From NCBI RefSeq assembly GCF_963576545.1, contig NC_083655.1, positions 20,816,204 through 20,880,203 of the forward strand: DNA of 64,000 nt, given 5' to 3'. A program made the position numbers and the translations under genes. The first letter of the stretch is position 1, and each line of letters opens with the position of its first letter. Below are positions 11,050 through 21,400 of the stretch, piece after piece. The notes beneath the pieces were generated by a model. The model had not been told where the DNA came from. It saw nothing but the letters and a program-made list of their open reading frames with translations, and did no database searches. Source of the DNA: Limanda limanda. Lineage: Eukaryota > Chordata > Actinopteri > Pleuronectiformes > Pleuronectidae.

Positions 11050-12423
11050 CAGTGGTTCTCAAATGAAGGTACGCGTACCCCTGGGGGTACGTGGAGGCAC
11101 TCCAGGGGGTACGTGAGATCTTTTTTTAATATATTTAAAATTAGCATCCATTAAAAAGTGTTATGTAATAAATATTCAATAACATATAAGTGTTAGTTCA
11201 TGAACTGAATTTTATATTCAGTAGGCTATTCAATTTCGTTATCCTAAAAACCCTGAGTCTTCCCCCATACCAGGATGGTTTGACCCAACCTGGCACACGC
11301 CACCTGTCATTACCTGTCATAACTAGCCGCCTTGAAAACTCAAACAATGGAGTCGTGGTTTAAGCGTAGCAACAATGCTGCTGAAAACACGGAGGGACAA
11401 GTGCCAAAGAACGTGAAACCAGAGCCGGCAAAATTCCACGCAGATAACATAGATTGGGTTATTTACTTTGTGTTTTTTCTGTGGGCAGAGATTAGCCAAC
11501 ATTGGCATGAAGCCAGCACATCTTCAGCGGTATCTCCAGACAAAATATGAAAGTCATGTTGTTAAGCCAACTGAGTTTTTTAAGAGGAAACTTTCTGAAT
11601 TCAGGTCATCTCAAGACACGATTTGAAAAGCCTCCCCGAAGCAAACAGAAACAAGCTACCTGTCACTTATCAGGAAAAACTCCGGGACGTGTGATCTGAC
11701 CGTGGCCTCCAGATGAAGTTTGCCACATCCACACTCACACAGTTTTGGGTGTGTGTGAAGCAGGAGCACCATGACCTGGGACAGAACGCTTTGGAGCAGT
11801 TACTACCCTTTGCTTCCACATATTTATGTGAGGCATCCTTCTCTGCGATGACTTTGATCAAAACAAAGCAAAGAAACAGACTGTGCCTGGAGAAGAGCTG
11901 GATCACAACAGCTGCTTCCCTGCTACCGAGACTGACAAAGATCCTCAATGTAGCACAAGCACAAGTTTTTTACTAAAATGTAAAAGCAATAACACTCGCT
12001 CAGTTCAATGCAACAATGCAATCTTCAGTGTTGACAGATTGTAAATTTAACATCAGTATTATTTTTGGATCCTTAAAGAAGATATTTTAAGATGATAAAT
12101 ATTAAAAAAATATATTTTGAGATAATCTTTTATTTAAAATTAAGTTAATGATTTATTTTTTGTGAAGAAGTGTTTATCTATAATTAAGTTCATGAGTTCA
12201 GTTTGAGAATATATCTCAAAAGGGGTCACTTTAAGTTGATAATTATTTTTATGTTCGTAATTTTTATATCTTTTTATTTCCAAATAGTTCAAGAGAGACC
12301 AATACAAATGGGCAATGTTAAGGATATTGACAAGTTTAATAAATCAGACACTGATGGCACAGAAGTGTGTTTACATATTTTTTTCAAAGGGGGTACATCA
12401 CTGAAAAAGGTGGATAACCACTG
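11050..12423 (+). mobile_element. hAT (Charlie-like) transposon, internally deleted, nested in LINE
   Basis: Ends are CAGTGGTTCTCAAA (left) and GTGGATAACCACTG (right). The inverted repeats match over CAGTGGTT plus scattered bases. Perfect 8-bp duplications flank the element. Just inside the left end are GGTACGCGTACCCC and GGGGGTACG blocks, and GGGGGTAC recurs near the right end at about 12390. The interior holds the two extremities of a transposase gene with the catalytic middle removed. The element is 1,374 bp, roughly half of autonomous relatives. Confidence 0.92.
11347..11974 (+). pseudogene. hAT transposase relic (N- and C-terminal pieces)
   Basis: The start MESWFKRSNNAAENTEG (11347) resembles the N-terminus of Charlie/ZBED5-type transposases. 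From 11713 the frame reads LTQFWVCVKQEHHDLGQNAL, then LLPFASTYLCEASFSAM and a KTKQRNRL segment. This is the hAT C-terminal dimerisation domain, which normally ends such proteins near where this one stops. The DDE catalytic core and most of the linking sequence are absent, and the two pieces are in different frames. It is non-functional as a transposase. Confidence 0.88.
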
Positions 12424-12431
12424 TATTAGAA

Positions 12432-12790
12432 GACTGTAGTTTTGTTCGTTGAAATTTTCTTTGCTGATACTTTCCCTATCCTTTTCTTAACAGAAAAAAA
12501 TGGATTAATTTATCTTTAGTATCAGCACTTGGCCTGTTCTTGGTTCACAGGAAAAAGGGAAAAGTGAATTTAAATTTTTGTTATATATTAGCTTAGCCTG
12601 TCCTTGGTTTAAAATGGACAAAAACTAGATTTATCTTTGTTTTTGTATCAATAATAGCCTAATATGCAGCTCAATTTAAAAGCTGTTGTCTAAATAAGAG
12701 CAATTGAGAATTTCTGTGATTCATAATCCGATTAGTCGGTTAATCGTTTCAATAATCAATAGATTAATCGACTTTCGGAATAGTCGTTAG
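12432..12790 (+). mobile_element. LINE remnant followed by hAT 3' end
   Basis: The first few bases after the target duplication continue the interrupted LINE frame (on the minus strand, YSLLIEEN across the insertion point). Beyond about 12450 the sequence reads like a hAT 3' region: ATAATCCGATTAGTCGG, TTAATCGTTTCAATAATC and AATCGACTTTCGGAATAGTC. These are subterminal repeats common in fish hAT ends. The terminal CAGCCCTA is missing. Confidence 0.5.
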
Positions 12791-14511
12791 TTGAATCTTG
12801 ATTTCACCAAGTAGGGTTTAGTATTTATATCCCCATTTTTCACCAATACACACCTTTTCTTCAAAAGTTCAATAGAAAAAGTGTAACTTACCAAACTAAA
12901 GAGCTCCATAACGGAAATTCAGCAGACTTCCCAAGTAGTGACTAATTAAACTAATTAGACTTTTTAAATGTCAAACTGATAACAGAAACTGCTTTTCCTA
13001 TTCACCAGTGTTATCTGATACAGGTCATTTTAACTGACTGTCTGTGCTGTAATCAGTAACTGTGAGGAAAAATAACACATTCTGTAACTTTTAAACTTGG
13101 AAGAATGGGAGAAGCTGAGTTAAACAGTGCTAATATCGGAAAATCTACGAGTTACATTGCCAGTGGATCCAAACTGAGGTTGAAGGTGTACTATACAGAT
13201 CTTTACAACTAATCAGGAGCCAGTTACCTTAGCGACAGAGCCGCGAAAGTAATTTATCTTCGTGATTTCTTTACTTTAACTGCCTTTGGTTACATTTCTC
13301 TCCTACATGACAAAAATAATTGTATAACATGTAATGACGCATGGAGGCTGAAAATAGCATTCATCAAATTAATTTTTTATTTTTTTTATGGAGTAGGAGT
13401 ATTTTCTTTTGGCACAGCTAAAAGTTTAAGTGGAGAAACTTCAAACTAAAGGTTGCCATAAGCAACTAAGTAGGAACAGACTGACTGATTCAGAGTCAAG
13501 CCCAGGGAAATCTGGTTCAGCAGACAGATACACGTGCACAGAGTTGAGCTAATATGATGTGAGAAAGGTCATCTCTATTTAATGCATAGTAGCTGAATGT
13601 AAAAGTAATGCCAGGACAGTGGTAGGTTTTAATTACCACAGGAATACTTCAGGCTTCAAACTAGATGACTTTATGGTTTGACTTCCTGTCGGGCAGATAT
13701 TAAGGTCTTTAAAAGCTCACCATGTGTGTAATTGTAGTCCTGAAAATCCCATTGAGACTGAGACCTTTGAGATTTGAACTACAGGCTTCAGGGCCAGGAT
13801 ATCTCAGTGCACCTCAACACCTCTCAGAACAGTGCCTGGAGGCGACGAAGGGTTTTCACTGTACCCACTGATAGTGAGGAGGAACAGAAAGGGAAAAAAG
13901 ACGCACAAACAAGATCGGAAAGAATACCCATCTCAACTCAATTACAGGTTACAATATTATTTAACATAAAGATTCAATTCATTATCTCTGGAGAATCCTT
14001 TAACTGAACATTTTCTACTAACAGACTTCCATCACATGCCACACCAGCATAGTTCCACTTATGAAGGAATGCAACTGTACATTTATAAATATAGTATATG
14101 TGACGGTTAATCTCTGTAAAACAACATGACACGAAATATCAATGTAAAACTCTTTAAATATGTCAATTTATTTGTGGAATTCTTTATCCTGAGTACAGTT
14201 TGATCAAATGTGTATTAAATGATGCATCAAAAAATGCTACTTCTTGTACAACAAAGAATGTTTTCATTGTTACTTTCCATTGCCATCTATTATTTGTATT
14301 AACAGTAAGGCTTAGAGACGTTGCACAGGGACACATAGACTGAATATGCTTCCATGTCCACAGTAACGCCTTAACTGTGAGTATTGTGAGTCTGAGAACT
14401 CTCTAAAATAATAACCTTTATAGAACAGAAATAATATATTTTGATTCCTCAGAAGAAACTGAGTTTGGACTTACAACAAAAATGTCAGGTCACGGCCGAT
14501 GGAGCTCAGGT
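12791..14511. other. No gene seen
   Basis: AT-rich non-coding sequence. A 77-codon frame at 13774-14007 has no recognisable motif. No element termini were identified. Confidence 0.55.
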
Positions 14512-14560
14512 GTTGTGGTAGGCAGCACAGGTGCACAGGCGCTGTGCTGCCTACCACAGC
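14512..14560. repeat. Near-perfect hairpin, 17-bp stem
   Basis: TGTGGTAGGCAGCACAG (14514-14530) is exactly complementary to CTGTGCTGCCTACCACA (14542-14558), with an 11-base loop. A G-T wobble and a G-C pair extend the stem to 19. It is too compact for a typical animal pre-miRNA and could be a miniature foldback element. Confidence 0.9.
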
Positions 14561-14647
14561 TATGGACAGACATCAGTATTGTGTTTCTGTAAACCCAGAA
14601 TAACATTCAATACAAATTTACATTATTGGTAGGACTGTTTCATATAA

Positions 14648-14872
14648 ATGGTAAACGGTCTGTATTCATATGGCCCTTTTTAGTCTTGATGACCACTCAA
14701 AGCACTTTACAGTACAGCTTGTTGCCACTTACCCATTCACACGCATTTACTGAGTACATCCATGGACAGCACTTTCTCTATGAGAAGGAGCAATTTGGGA
14801 TTCAGTATCTTGCCTAAGGACACTTCTGGTTACAGGATGACCCGCTCTATCCCCTGAGCCATAGCCATGACA
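14648..14872 (-). repeat. tRNA-derived SINE, copy 2
   Basis: Reverse-strand copy of the SINE at 26139. It opens with GGTAAACGGTCTGTATTCAT, then TCTTGATGACCACTCAAAGC, ACTTACCCATTCACACGCAT and TATCTTGCCTAAGGACACTT, and ends in the diverged tRNA-like head GACCCGCTCTATCCCCTGAG. The B-box segment is degraded. Confidence 0.85.
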
Positions 14873-15382
14873 GATGCTCCCTTTGTATTTTCACAGACTA
14901 TTGAATCTGCATTCAATTTGAAAAGGTATAACTCAACATACATTTAAGGCAGGCATAATCATCCAAACTGTGGCTTTAGTGGTCTCCAGTAAAATTCTAA
15001 GGTGTGTCCATACAGTCGGGTGTGTTTGCTCTGTCTGATCTGGAAGCGTATAAGAGAAAAAAAGTCACTAAAGTTTCTCACCCCTCATTCATTGAAAATA
15101 TAACTTGATTTCTTCCCCTCTTCAGTTTACTGCTTTCTGCCATAACATACATTTTCTCACACTCTCTGAGTTCAGCTTAGTCAGCATCAGTCAAAGGTAT
15201 AGAACAGATGAAAGTCCACAAAATCATCTTTAATCCCAAATAGACCCTAAATTTAAGATATACTTGAAACTACACTCATGAAATTATATGTTTTAATCGG
15301 TCCATATTTTTCTTGTTGGTTAAGTAAAAAGCTTAAGTCAACATTGGTTGTTGGTGTTTAATAGAGGTGTTATATTGTTTAA
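14873..15382. other. No gene seen
   Basis: Unassigned non-coding DNA up to the piggyBac left end; its last four bases are the TTAA target. Confidence 0.5.
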
Positions 15383-16609
15383 CCCTTGTGTGGTGTTCGG
15401 GTCTGTGGGACCCATTTTCAATGTTTGCTAAAAGAAAAAGTATGCGATTAATAATTTTTTCAACCTCAAACTCATTGGCCTTGGCTCATTTTCTGTGATG
15501 AACATATAAAAGAACATATTTTCTATGACTACAGTACACCCCCCCTACACATTTACATTACATATGTGGTGTTCGGGTCCACTGGACCCAGGGGTAAGAA
15601 CAGGGTAGAAATGGTACATTTTAAGCACTTCTGCTCCCTCATTCCTGCACATTTTATCCTCTGTCCTGCTGGAAACATTCTAAAAAAGATTCTCACAGAT
15701 TCTCACACTATCCCAGCTGCAAATTGGGGGCCGGATACAACAAATACATAGCTTTGAACGTGTGGCTCCTTATCACAATCAATGAACATGGCGAAAAGTT
15801 TCTCTGCTCAGAGGGCCTTAGAAATTATTTTTGAAGAGAGAGAAGCTTTGGAAGACAATGAAGAGGAGGAGTTTTGAGAATATGAAGATCATATTCTGTC
15901 AATTCAGAGTCTGAAAGTGAGTTTGAAAAAAGAGGATGAGAATGTCAATCAGCCAGCTTCAAGAAAAGCCCATCTGCAGCCAAACACAGGACCCACCCGT
16001 CAGCAGCCAGCAAGTGGAGAAATATGGATGTCAAAAGAAGTTGAATGGTCTTTTGCCCAAAGACATGAGCCACCCGCATGGCAACCAATGTAATAGGGAT
16101 GCAACCAGTGCCAACACAGATAGCAGTCACTCATGTATAGAACATCAAGTCTTCTCCTGAACTTTTCCTCCCAGAAAATCATTCTGGATGCACTAATTTG
16201 GAGGTACAGCATGTTTTTAGAGAGGTGGAATGAGATGGACCAACCAATTTATTTTCATACTTTGGGGTTCTTATCCTTGCTGAAGATTTCAAATCCACAG
16301 GGGAATCAATAGAATCTCTGTGGGATGCAAAAACTGGCAGAGAACTTTTCCCGAAGAACAATAATTCTGGAAATCTTCCACATTATTTCCAGGATTTTCT
16401 GCTTTGATTACAGAGACGACAGACCAGCTTGGGAGAAAGACAAGCTAGCTGCCATCAGGACAGTATGGGACAAGTGGGTGCCCTGCCTCACCCTATTTAC
16501 AACCCTGGGCCTAATGTCACTGTTGATGAGCAGCTGATGCCATTTCGGGGCCGCTGCCCCTTCAGGCAGTACATACCTTCTAAACCCGCAAAATAAGGAA
16601 TCAAGATCT
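15383..16609 (+). mobile_element. piggyBac-like transposon, 5' part
   Basis: TTAA (15379-15382) is followed by CCCTTGTGTGGTGTTCGGGT, a piggyBac-type terminus beginning CCC. The terminal motif GTGGTGTTCGGGTC with a facing GGACCC recurs as a subterminal copy at about 15567-15590. A degenerate transposase follows. The 3' half is absent because a Harbinger end abuts it at 16610, so no right TTAA is seen. Confidence 0.85.
15788..16609 (+). pseudogene. piggyBac transposase, decayed and truncated
   Basis: The frame begins MAKSFSAQRALEIIFEE followed by an acidic stretch, typical of the disordered N-terminus of piggyBac (PGBD-like) transposases. After several stops and shifts, conserved core segments appear: [20 protein letters not shown] (about 16425), then [20 protein letters not shown] (about 16500) and [11 protein letters not shown]. 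The aspartate in VDEQL corresponds to a conserved catalytic-core position of the family. Reading stops at GIKIW where the next element begins. Multiple stops make it non-functional. Confidence 0.88.
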
Positions 16610-17170
16610 GGGGTCTCATTTATAAAAGAGTGCGAAGGATTCATACTAAAAGTGTACGTACGTACACTTGCCGGAAATGGCGTACGCAAAAGATAATTCC
16701 GATTTATAAAACTGCGCACGCCCACCTGAACGCAATGTTCGCTCTATAAATCACAGTCCACCTGGAAACGTTCGTACGTGGATCTGCCTCCAAATCCGCC
16801 CTCCACACGCCCACTTTCCACCATAAATGGTCAATGCAAAGCATGGCGTGAATATCAAATTATGCAGCTCACCAATTGGTTTCCACCGTGAGTCCTGATG
16901 GAGTCATGGCATCAAGCGAATAGAAGAGGAAGTGAAACTTTCTGCCACTGACATTGAGGTGTTTGTTAGTGAGGAGGAGGTGAAGCGCGACTTTATGGGA
17001 CAGCAGTGATGTCACTAATAAAGAAAAACGCTGATGCTCTGTCGCTGCTGCTGTGGATAACACACTGTGTGAGATCAGACATCGCTGAACCCTCGCTTCC
17101 TCCTCGTCCGCAGTCACACATCGAGCAGAACCCCGCACTGGTGTCACGGCAGTATTTATTTATTTAGATC
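16610..17170 (+). mobile_element. PIF/Harbinger-type element, 5' end
   Basis: GGGTCTCATTTATAAAAGAG next to CTG (a 3-bp CWG target as Harbinger elements prefer) begins the block. TGCGAAGGATTCATAC, a 16-bp palindrome of ACGT units (about 16655-16671) and several CGTACG motifs follow. Downstream, around 16915-17000, a frame reads RIEEEVKLSATDIEVFVSEE, similar in spacing to the Myb/SANT-like protein of Harbinger elements but without the rest of the domain. The 3' terminus was not found, so the right boundary is approximate. Confidence 0.6.
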
Positions 17171-18239
17171 ATCGGATCAATTCCCTCACATCAGTGGATA
17201 TTATTTGGAAAGTTTCTTAATTTCTTGTAAGTGATCTCCTGTGCGCCTGATGGCACAGTCCCGTTCACTGCAGCGATCTGATGATACACGCAGTGTTAGA
17301 AGATATTATTAAAACCTATTAATGACTCGGCTCCGTAACTCGGCTGTTAAATCAAATCTGAACGTAATTCGCTGTAAGTTGTTTCATATATTATTTTGAA
17401 TTGTGGTTCAACAGAATCATTTAAAAAAAACAACTAATGAAAATGGCCTGGAATTTTTATTTATTATAACTTTTGTCAGTTTCAAGTTATTTCAGGGCCA
17501 TTGTGGGTTTTTCTTTCTTCAACGGAAGGGTACTAACAATTTTGTCCACGTCTATATATAAATATTTAATACCCCAAAAATTGGTCTTGCTGGTGGCATA
17601 ACAAGACAGGTTAGTGACTGACAATGTCAGAATGTCATGACTGTTGATATCACATTTTACTGCAGTTAAACCACAATCTTACCAGTATGTAAAAACATGT
17701 AACAAACACCCAACCAAGCATCATTGCAAGTGGTAGGAGCTGCCACATGCTGTAAAAAGAGAAATGACAACATATAAGGTCAGACAGCTACAGCAACTAT
17801 GCTTTGCAAACTCAATGCACAGTCTGAGTCACTGGCTTTAAGGTGACTAAGTTAAAAAAAGAAAGAACGAAAGATTCACCTGCAGATCAATGGGAGGGGA
17901 ACACAACATACAGATTCATAGTGAGGAAGAACATGAAATATGCATCTCTAAAGGATGTGTGTTCTCAGTTGAAATGACAGACTTTATACACTACCCTGCT
18001 TCAAAACACACAGGTTGGCATTTGTGTCTGTTTTGCTTTCTCTGAAGACTGGTAAATGCATGAAAACATGTTCTGAGAACCTGTAGTTTTGTGGGTGTGA
18101 TTGGTTGTGTTTGTGTGCATGTGTGTGTGTGTATTTGTGTGTGCATCCGGCATCCAATGTCTTGTAGATCTGTCATCAAACAAGAGTTAACAGATCTTGA
18201 CATTTCAACCATCAATTAAAAGCATACACTCACCAAACA
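17171..18239. other. No gene seen; TG-rich patch at 18085-18145
   Basis: Unassigned AT-rich DNA. The 18085-18145 segment is a degenerate TG microsatellite that leaves the opposite strand open with histidine-threonine runs. Confidence 0.5.
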
Positions 18240-18405
18240 CACAACAGCCAGAAAGTCAGTGGTTTAATCCCCAGCTACTCTATTCCACATGCTTAAGTGT
18301 CCTTCAGCAAGATATTGAATCCCAAATTGCCCCTAATGGCTGAAAGGTGATAGAAAGTGTGGCAATTAAAAACTCTGCATGTGAATGTGACTTATAGGAA
18401 TGCAG
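18240..18405 (+). repeat. tRNA-derived SINE, diverged copy 3
   Basis: GTGGTTTAATCCCCAGCTAC corresponds to the B-box region of the SINE (usual form GGTTCGATCCCCAGTC). Next come GCTTAAGTGTCCTTCAGCAA and GATATTGAATCCCAAATTGC. The 3' tail is not clearly preserved. It is more diverged than the other copies. Confidence 0.6.
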
Positions 18406-19380
18406 TTCCATTCACCATGGCTCCATGGGCCACATCCCGTCAACTATAGCATCCAAGAATTCAGAAAATGTTCTCCAGTATTTCAGATATCCATCTTTTA
18501 TCTTTTTATGTTGTTGGTGTGTTCCATACAGCCCCTCCTCTCACATATACATGCATACTGACCTGTTGGTGAACAGCACCTCCGTTCTGTGGTCATTCTG
18601 ATTTGAAAATGAATCATTCACGGCAGGAATGACTGCTGTGGGCTTTTCCCTGCAGAGAGGAAGACTGGGATAGCTGCTATTCTCTTAGTCTGACCAGTGC
18701 AATTAATTATTTCATGAATTTGTAACCAATACTGCACGCTTCAGCCAGAGCTGCTGTGGCAGCTCAGGCAGGAAGGGATATGAGCTAATGAAGAGAAAGG
18801 TGTAGAGGAGGAGGAGGACTGTGGCTAAGAAGCTGCTGTGAGAGACACAGCTATAGCAGAAGCAACATGTTTGGATGGACAGCAACCAAAAATAGAGCTG
18901 CTAAACAATCACTAGGTAACTGACCTCTTGGCAGAGGTCTGAGACAGCCTTATGGCTAAGTATGTAGTTATGGATTCCCGATGCTTCTCAAAGTCTTTTA
19001 AGCTAGATTTGATTTTTTTTTAAATGCAATATTCTTCTTGTTTTAACTTTAAGTCATAACCTCCAAACAGGCTGGCCTAAACATTGAAATGTTTGAAGAA
19101 GGCTCCTAAAAGAAAAGAATGTTAAAAATACAGTGAAACAGTCATTTCGACCATGACAGGGATGTGATCGAAAAGTGACACAATGTAACTGCTTCAATTT
19201 ATTTATTTTATCAATTTACATTGTAGCGTAAATTGTCAATTGTCTCCAGTGGAAACTAAGGTGTATGGCCTGTCGAGAGGTGGTTAACAGCCCACGTGAA
19301 AAAAACTAATCTTTCCCAAATTTTAAGCAACAGCGACAGTGGGAAATTTTAAAACGTGAAAAATTCATCATATTTTAACA
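18406..19380. other. No gene seen
   Basis: Non-coding DNA with a purine-rich patch near 18795-18825. No motif recognised. Confidence 0.5.
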
Positions 19381-19417
19381 TATCTAGACTTTTCACATAT
19401 GGTGAAAAGTCTAGATA
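19381..19417. repeat. Perfect 16-bp inverted repeat
   Basis: TATCTAGACTTTTCAC (19381-19396) and GTGAAAAGTCTAGATA (19402-19417) are exact reverse complements separated by ATATG. No flanking duplication is evident. Confidence 0.95.
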
Positions 19418-19624
19418 ACATGGTACAGCTATAACCTTACAGAGTTGTATAAAAGCAAAGCCCAAGTTTATTGTGATAGTTGATGGTTTTTTATGTCAAA
19501 TAAAAAGTGACAAATTACAACATAAGACAATATAAACAAAACTTTTAAAAATAAATGAAAAATAAATATAGGGAGGTAAACATCTGCATAACTGTGGTAA
19601 TATTATTTATTATTTTCCATTATT

Positions 19625-20030
19625 TGCCTGATGGGGAGCAGGTATGTTGAACAGAAAACACCCAAAACAGAGCCTTGAGGAGCCTACATTATTTTTGTCC
19701 GCTCAGCTAAGTAGTTACCTGTAGACACCAATTTCCCCTATTTTAACAAGGTTTTAAATCAGTTTAGTGATGTACCAGAAAAAAATGTGTTCCGGTTGGT
19801 TCCGTGGTTTGGTCAACAGCAGGCCTGAGATCCAGTACAAGACTGAGACTGTGTCACTCTCCGTTTATGTGAATGACATTGAGGACAGGAATAATAGTTA
19901 AAAAATGTCAGTGCTGCAACGTGGTCAGATACCTGCCTGGACATCACCAAAATAGTTGTTTCCTGCTAAAAAGTTGTTTAAAAACCAGCTTTTTCTATCA
20001 TTTTAGTTAAAATGGGAGATTTAACCCCTG
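19625..20030 (-). repeat. Diverged L2-like LINE fragment
   Basis: The segment aligns by eye with the minus-strand LINE at 10100-10480. AAAACAGAGCCTTGAGGAGC corresponds to the GVPQGS region, AAATCAGTTTAGTGATG to the next block, and GGCCTGAGATCCAGTACAAG to the segment around 10370. No frame stays open, so this is an old fragment. Confidence 0.6.
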
Positions 20031-20609
20031 ACCTAAAAGAAAAATTAACACAACTGGCAACCCTCAACAATACACTCCAAAAGCATATACAACAGTGTGA
20101 TAAGAAAACCTTCAAATAACAATCTTAAGGGAAAATTTGTTTCACCTTTACTTACATTTTTTGAGATTGGTGCATGTCCCAATTTCTAACATGGATGATG
20201 TGGGGTTTATTGCCTATGCTGCAGCCAAACATCAGGGGGCAATCCAGATGATTTGTCTTTTGTGTTGGTGAGTTGCCAGGTCATTTGTCTTTCCATGCAG
20301 TCTGTGCTCTCTCTTTCTGCACAGAAAAATACATATATATATATGTGTATAAATACACATCAGTTTAGTTATCAGAGCAGAAACGGTTTCTGTGTCCTCC
20401 TCCACTCTGCTCTCACTCGAACTAATAAACACTCCTCACTAGTTATCATGAACTGATCAGTACATGAAGTCACTTAGTGTTTGTTTGATTCCAGAGTTTA
20501 TGAGGCTGCATTTAAACATCATGAAAATAACTCGTCAACATGTTTTGCTCAGTACAACACGAGATGTGACGCACACAGTCAATGTTAAAGTGAGCGAAGC
20601 GACATGCAG

Positions 20610-20985
20610 ACATGATCCGACACCATCGATTGAGACTATGATTGCAGCAGGACTGCTTGACATATAGTATTGAAGTTATCCTTCAAAAATGTTTACCCTC
20701 ATCGATGCTGCTAAAAACTTTAATCCCTTTAATGTTTTCCTACACTTGACATCTATTGCACTTCTGTCCGTCCTGGGAGAGGGATCCCTCACATGTGGCT
20801 CTCACTGAGGTTTCTACATATTTTTACCTGTTAAAAGTTTTTTTTGTAGTTTTTCCTTACTCTTGCTGAGGGTTAAGGACAGAGGATGTCACACAATGTT
20901 AAAGCCCTATGAGACGAATTGTGATTTGTGAATATACAAATCACAATTCTATACAAATAAAATTTGATTGATTGATTCATTTTAA
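20610..20985 (+). repeat. Family A dispersed retroposon, copy 2
   Basis: GACTATGATTGCAGCAGGAC, CTGTCCGTCCTGGGAGAGGG, CATGTGGCTCTCACTGAGG and AAATAAAATTTGATTGATTG appear in this order. It is the opposite-strand version of the copy at 30493. The TTGA-repeat tail at the right end defines + as the element's sense strand. Confidence 0.88.
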
Positions 20986-21224
20986 AAAAAAGAGCAAAAA
21001 GAGCAAAGGCTAAAATGCCCCAATTGTTATCTTTGAGTTGAATTTTTTTTTTTAAAGTTATAAATAATATCATCCTATGTTTGCTCAGAGGCATAGCAAC
21101 AGCCACATTTTATTATTGTGTGGAATGTTTTAGTTTGATTTTATTTTTCAATCTTAATCACTCTATCATCATCATTTATCTCTCCGTTCCCCCAACAATA
21201 TATACAGAAAATGGGGATTTTTCA

Positions 21225-21308
21225 GGCATTAAGTAATGACTAATTGTGATTAATCACAGCTACCCTGTGATTGATCTGATTAAAAATGTTAATCATTTGA
21301 CAGCCCTA
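21225..21308 (+). mobile_element. hAT-type 3' terminus
   Basis: GTGATTAATCACAGCTACCC, then AAAATGTTAATCATTTGACA ending in CAGCCCTA, is the characteristic right end of a fish hAT family. No left end or transposase was recognised upstream. Confidence 0.6.
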
Positions 21309-21331
21309 ATATATACAATTCTGCATAAACT

Positions 21332-21351
21332 AATGTGTGTGTGTGTGTGTT

Positions 21352-21393
<42 letters not shown>

Positions 21394-21400
21394 TATATAC
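21332..21400. repeat. Compound (TG)n(TA)n microsatellite
   Basis: About 14 TG units with one interruption run into about 17 TA units with a small break. The TA part could extrude as a cruciform. Confidence 0.95.

Larger units (their letters stand above)
11042..12431. repeat. 8-bp target-site duplication flanking the hAT insertion
   Basis: TATTAGAA occurs immediately before the element (11042-11049) and immediately after it (12424-12431), a perfect 8-bp duplication as expected for hAT integration. Confidence 0.93.
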
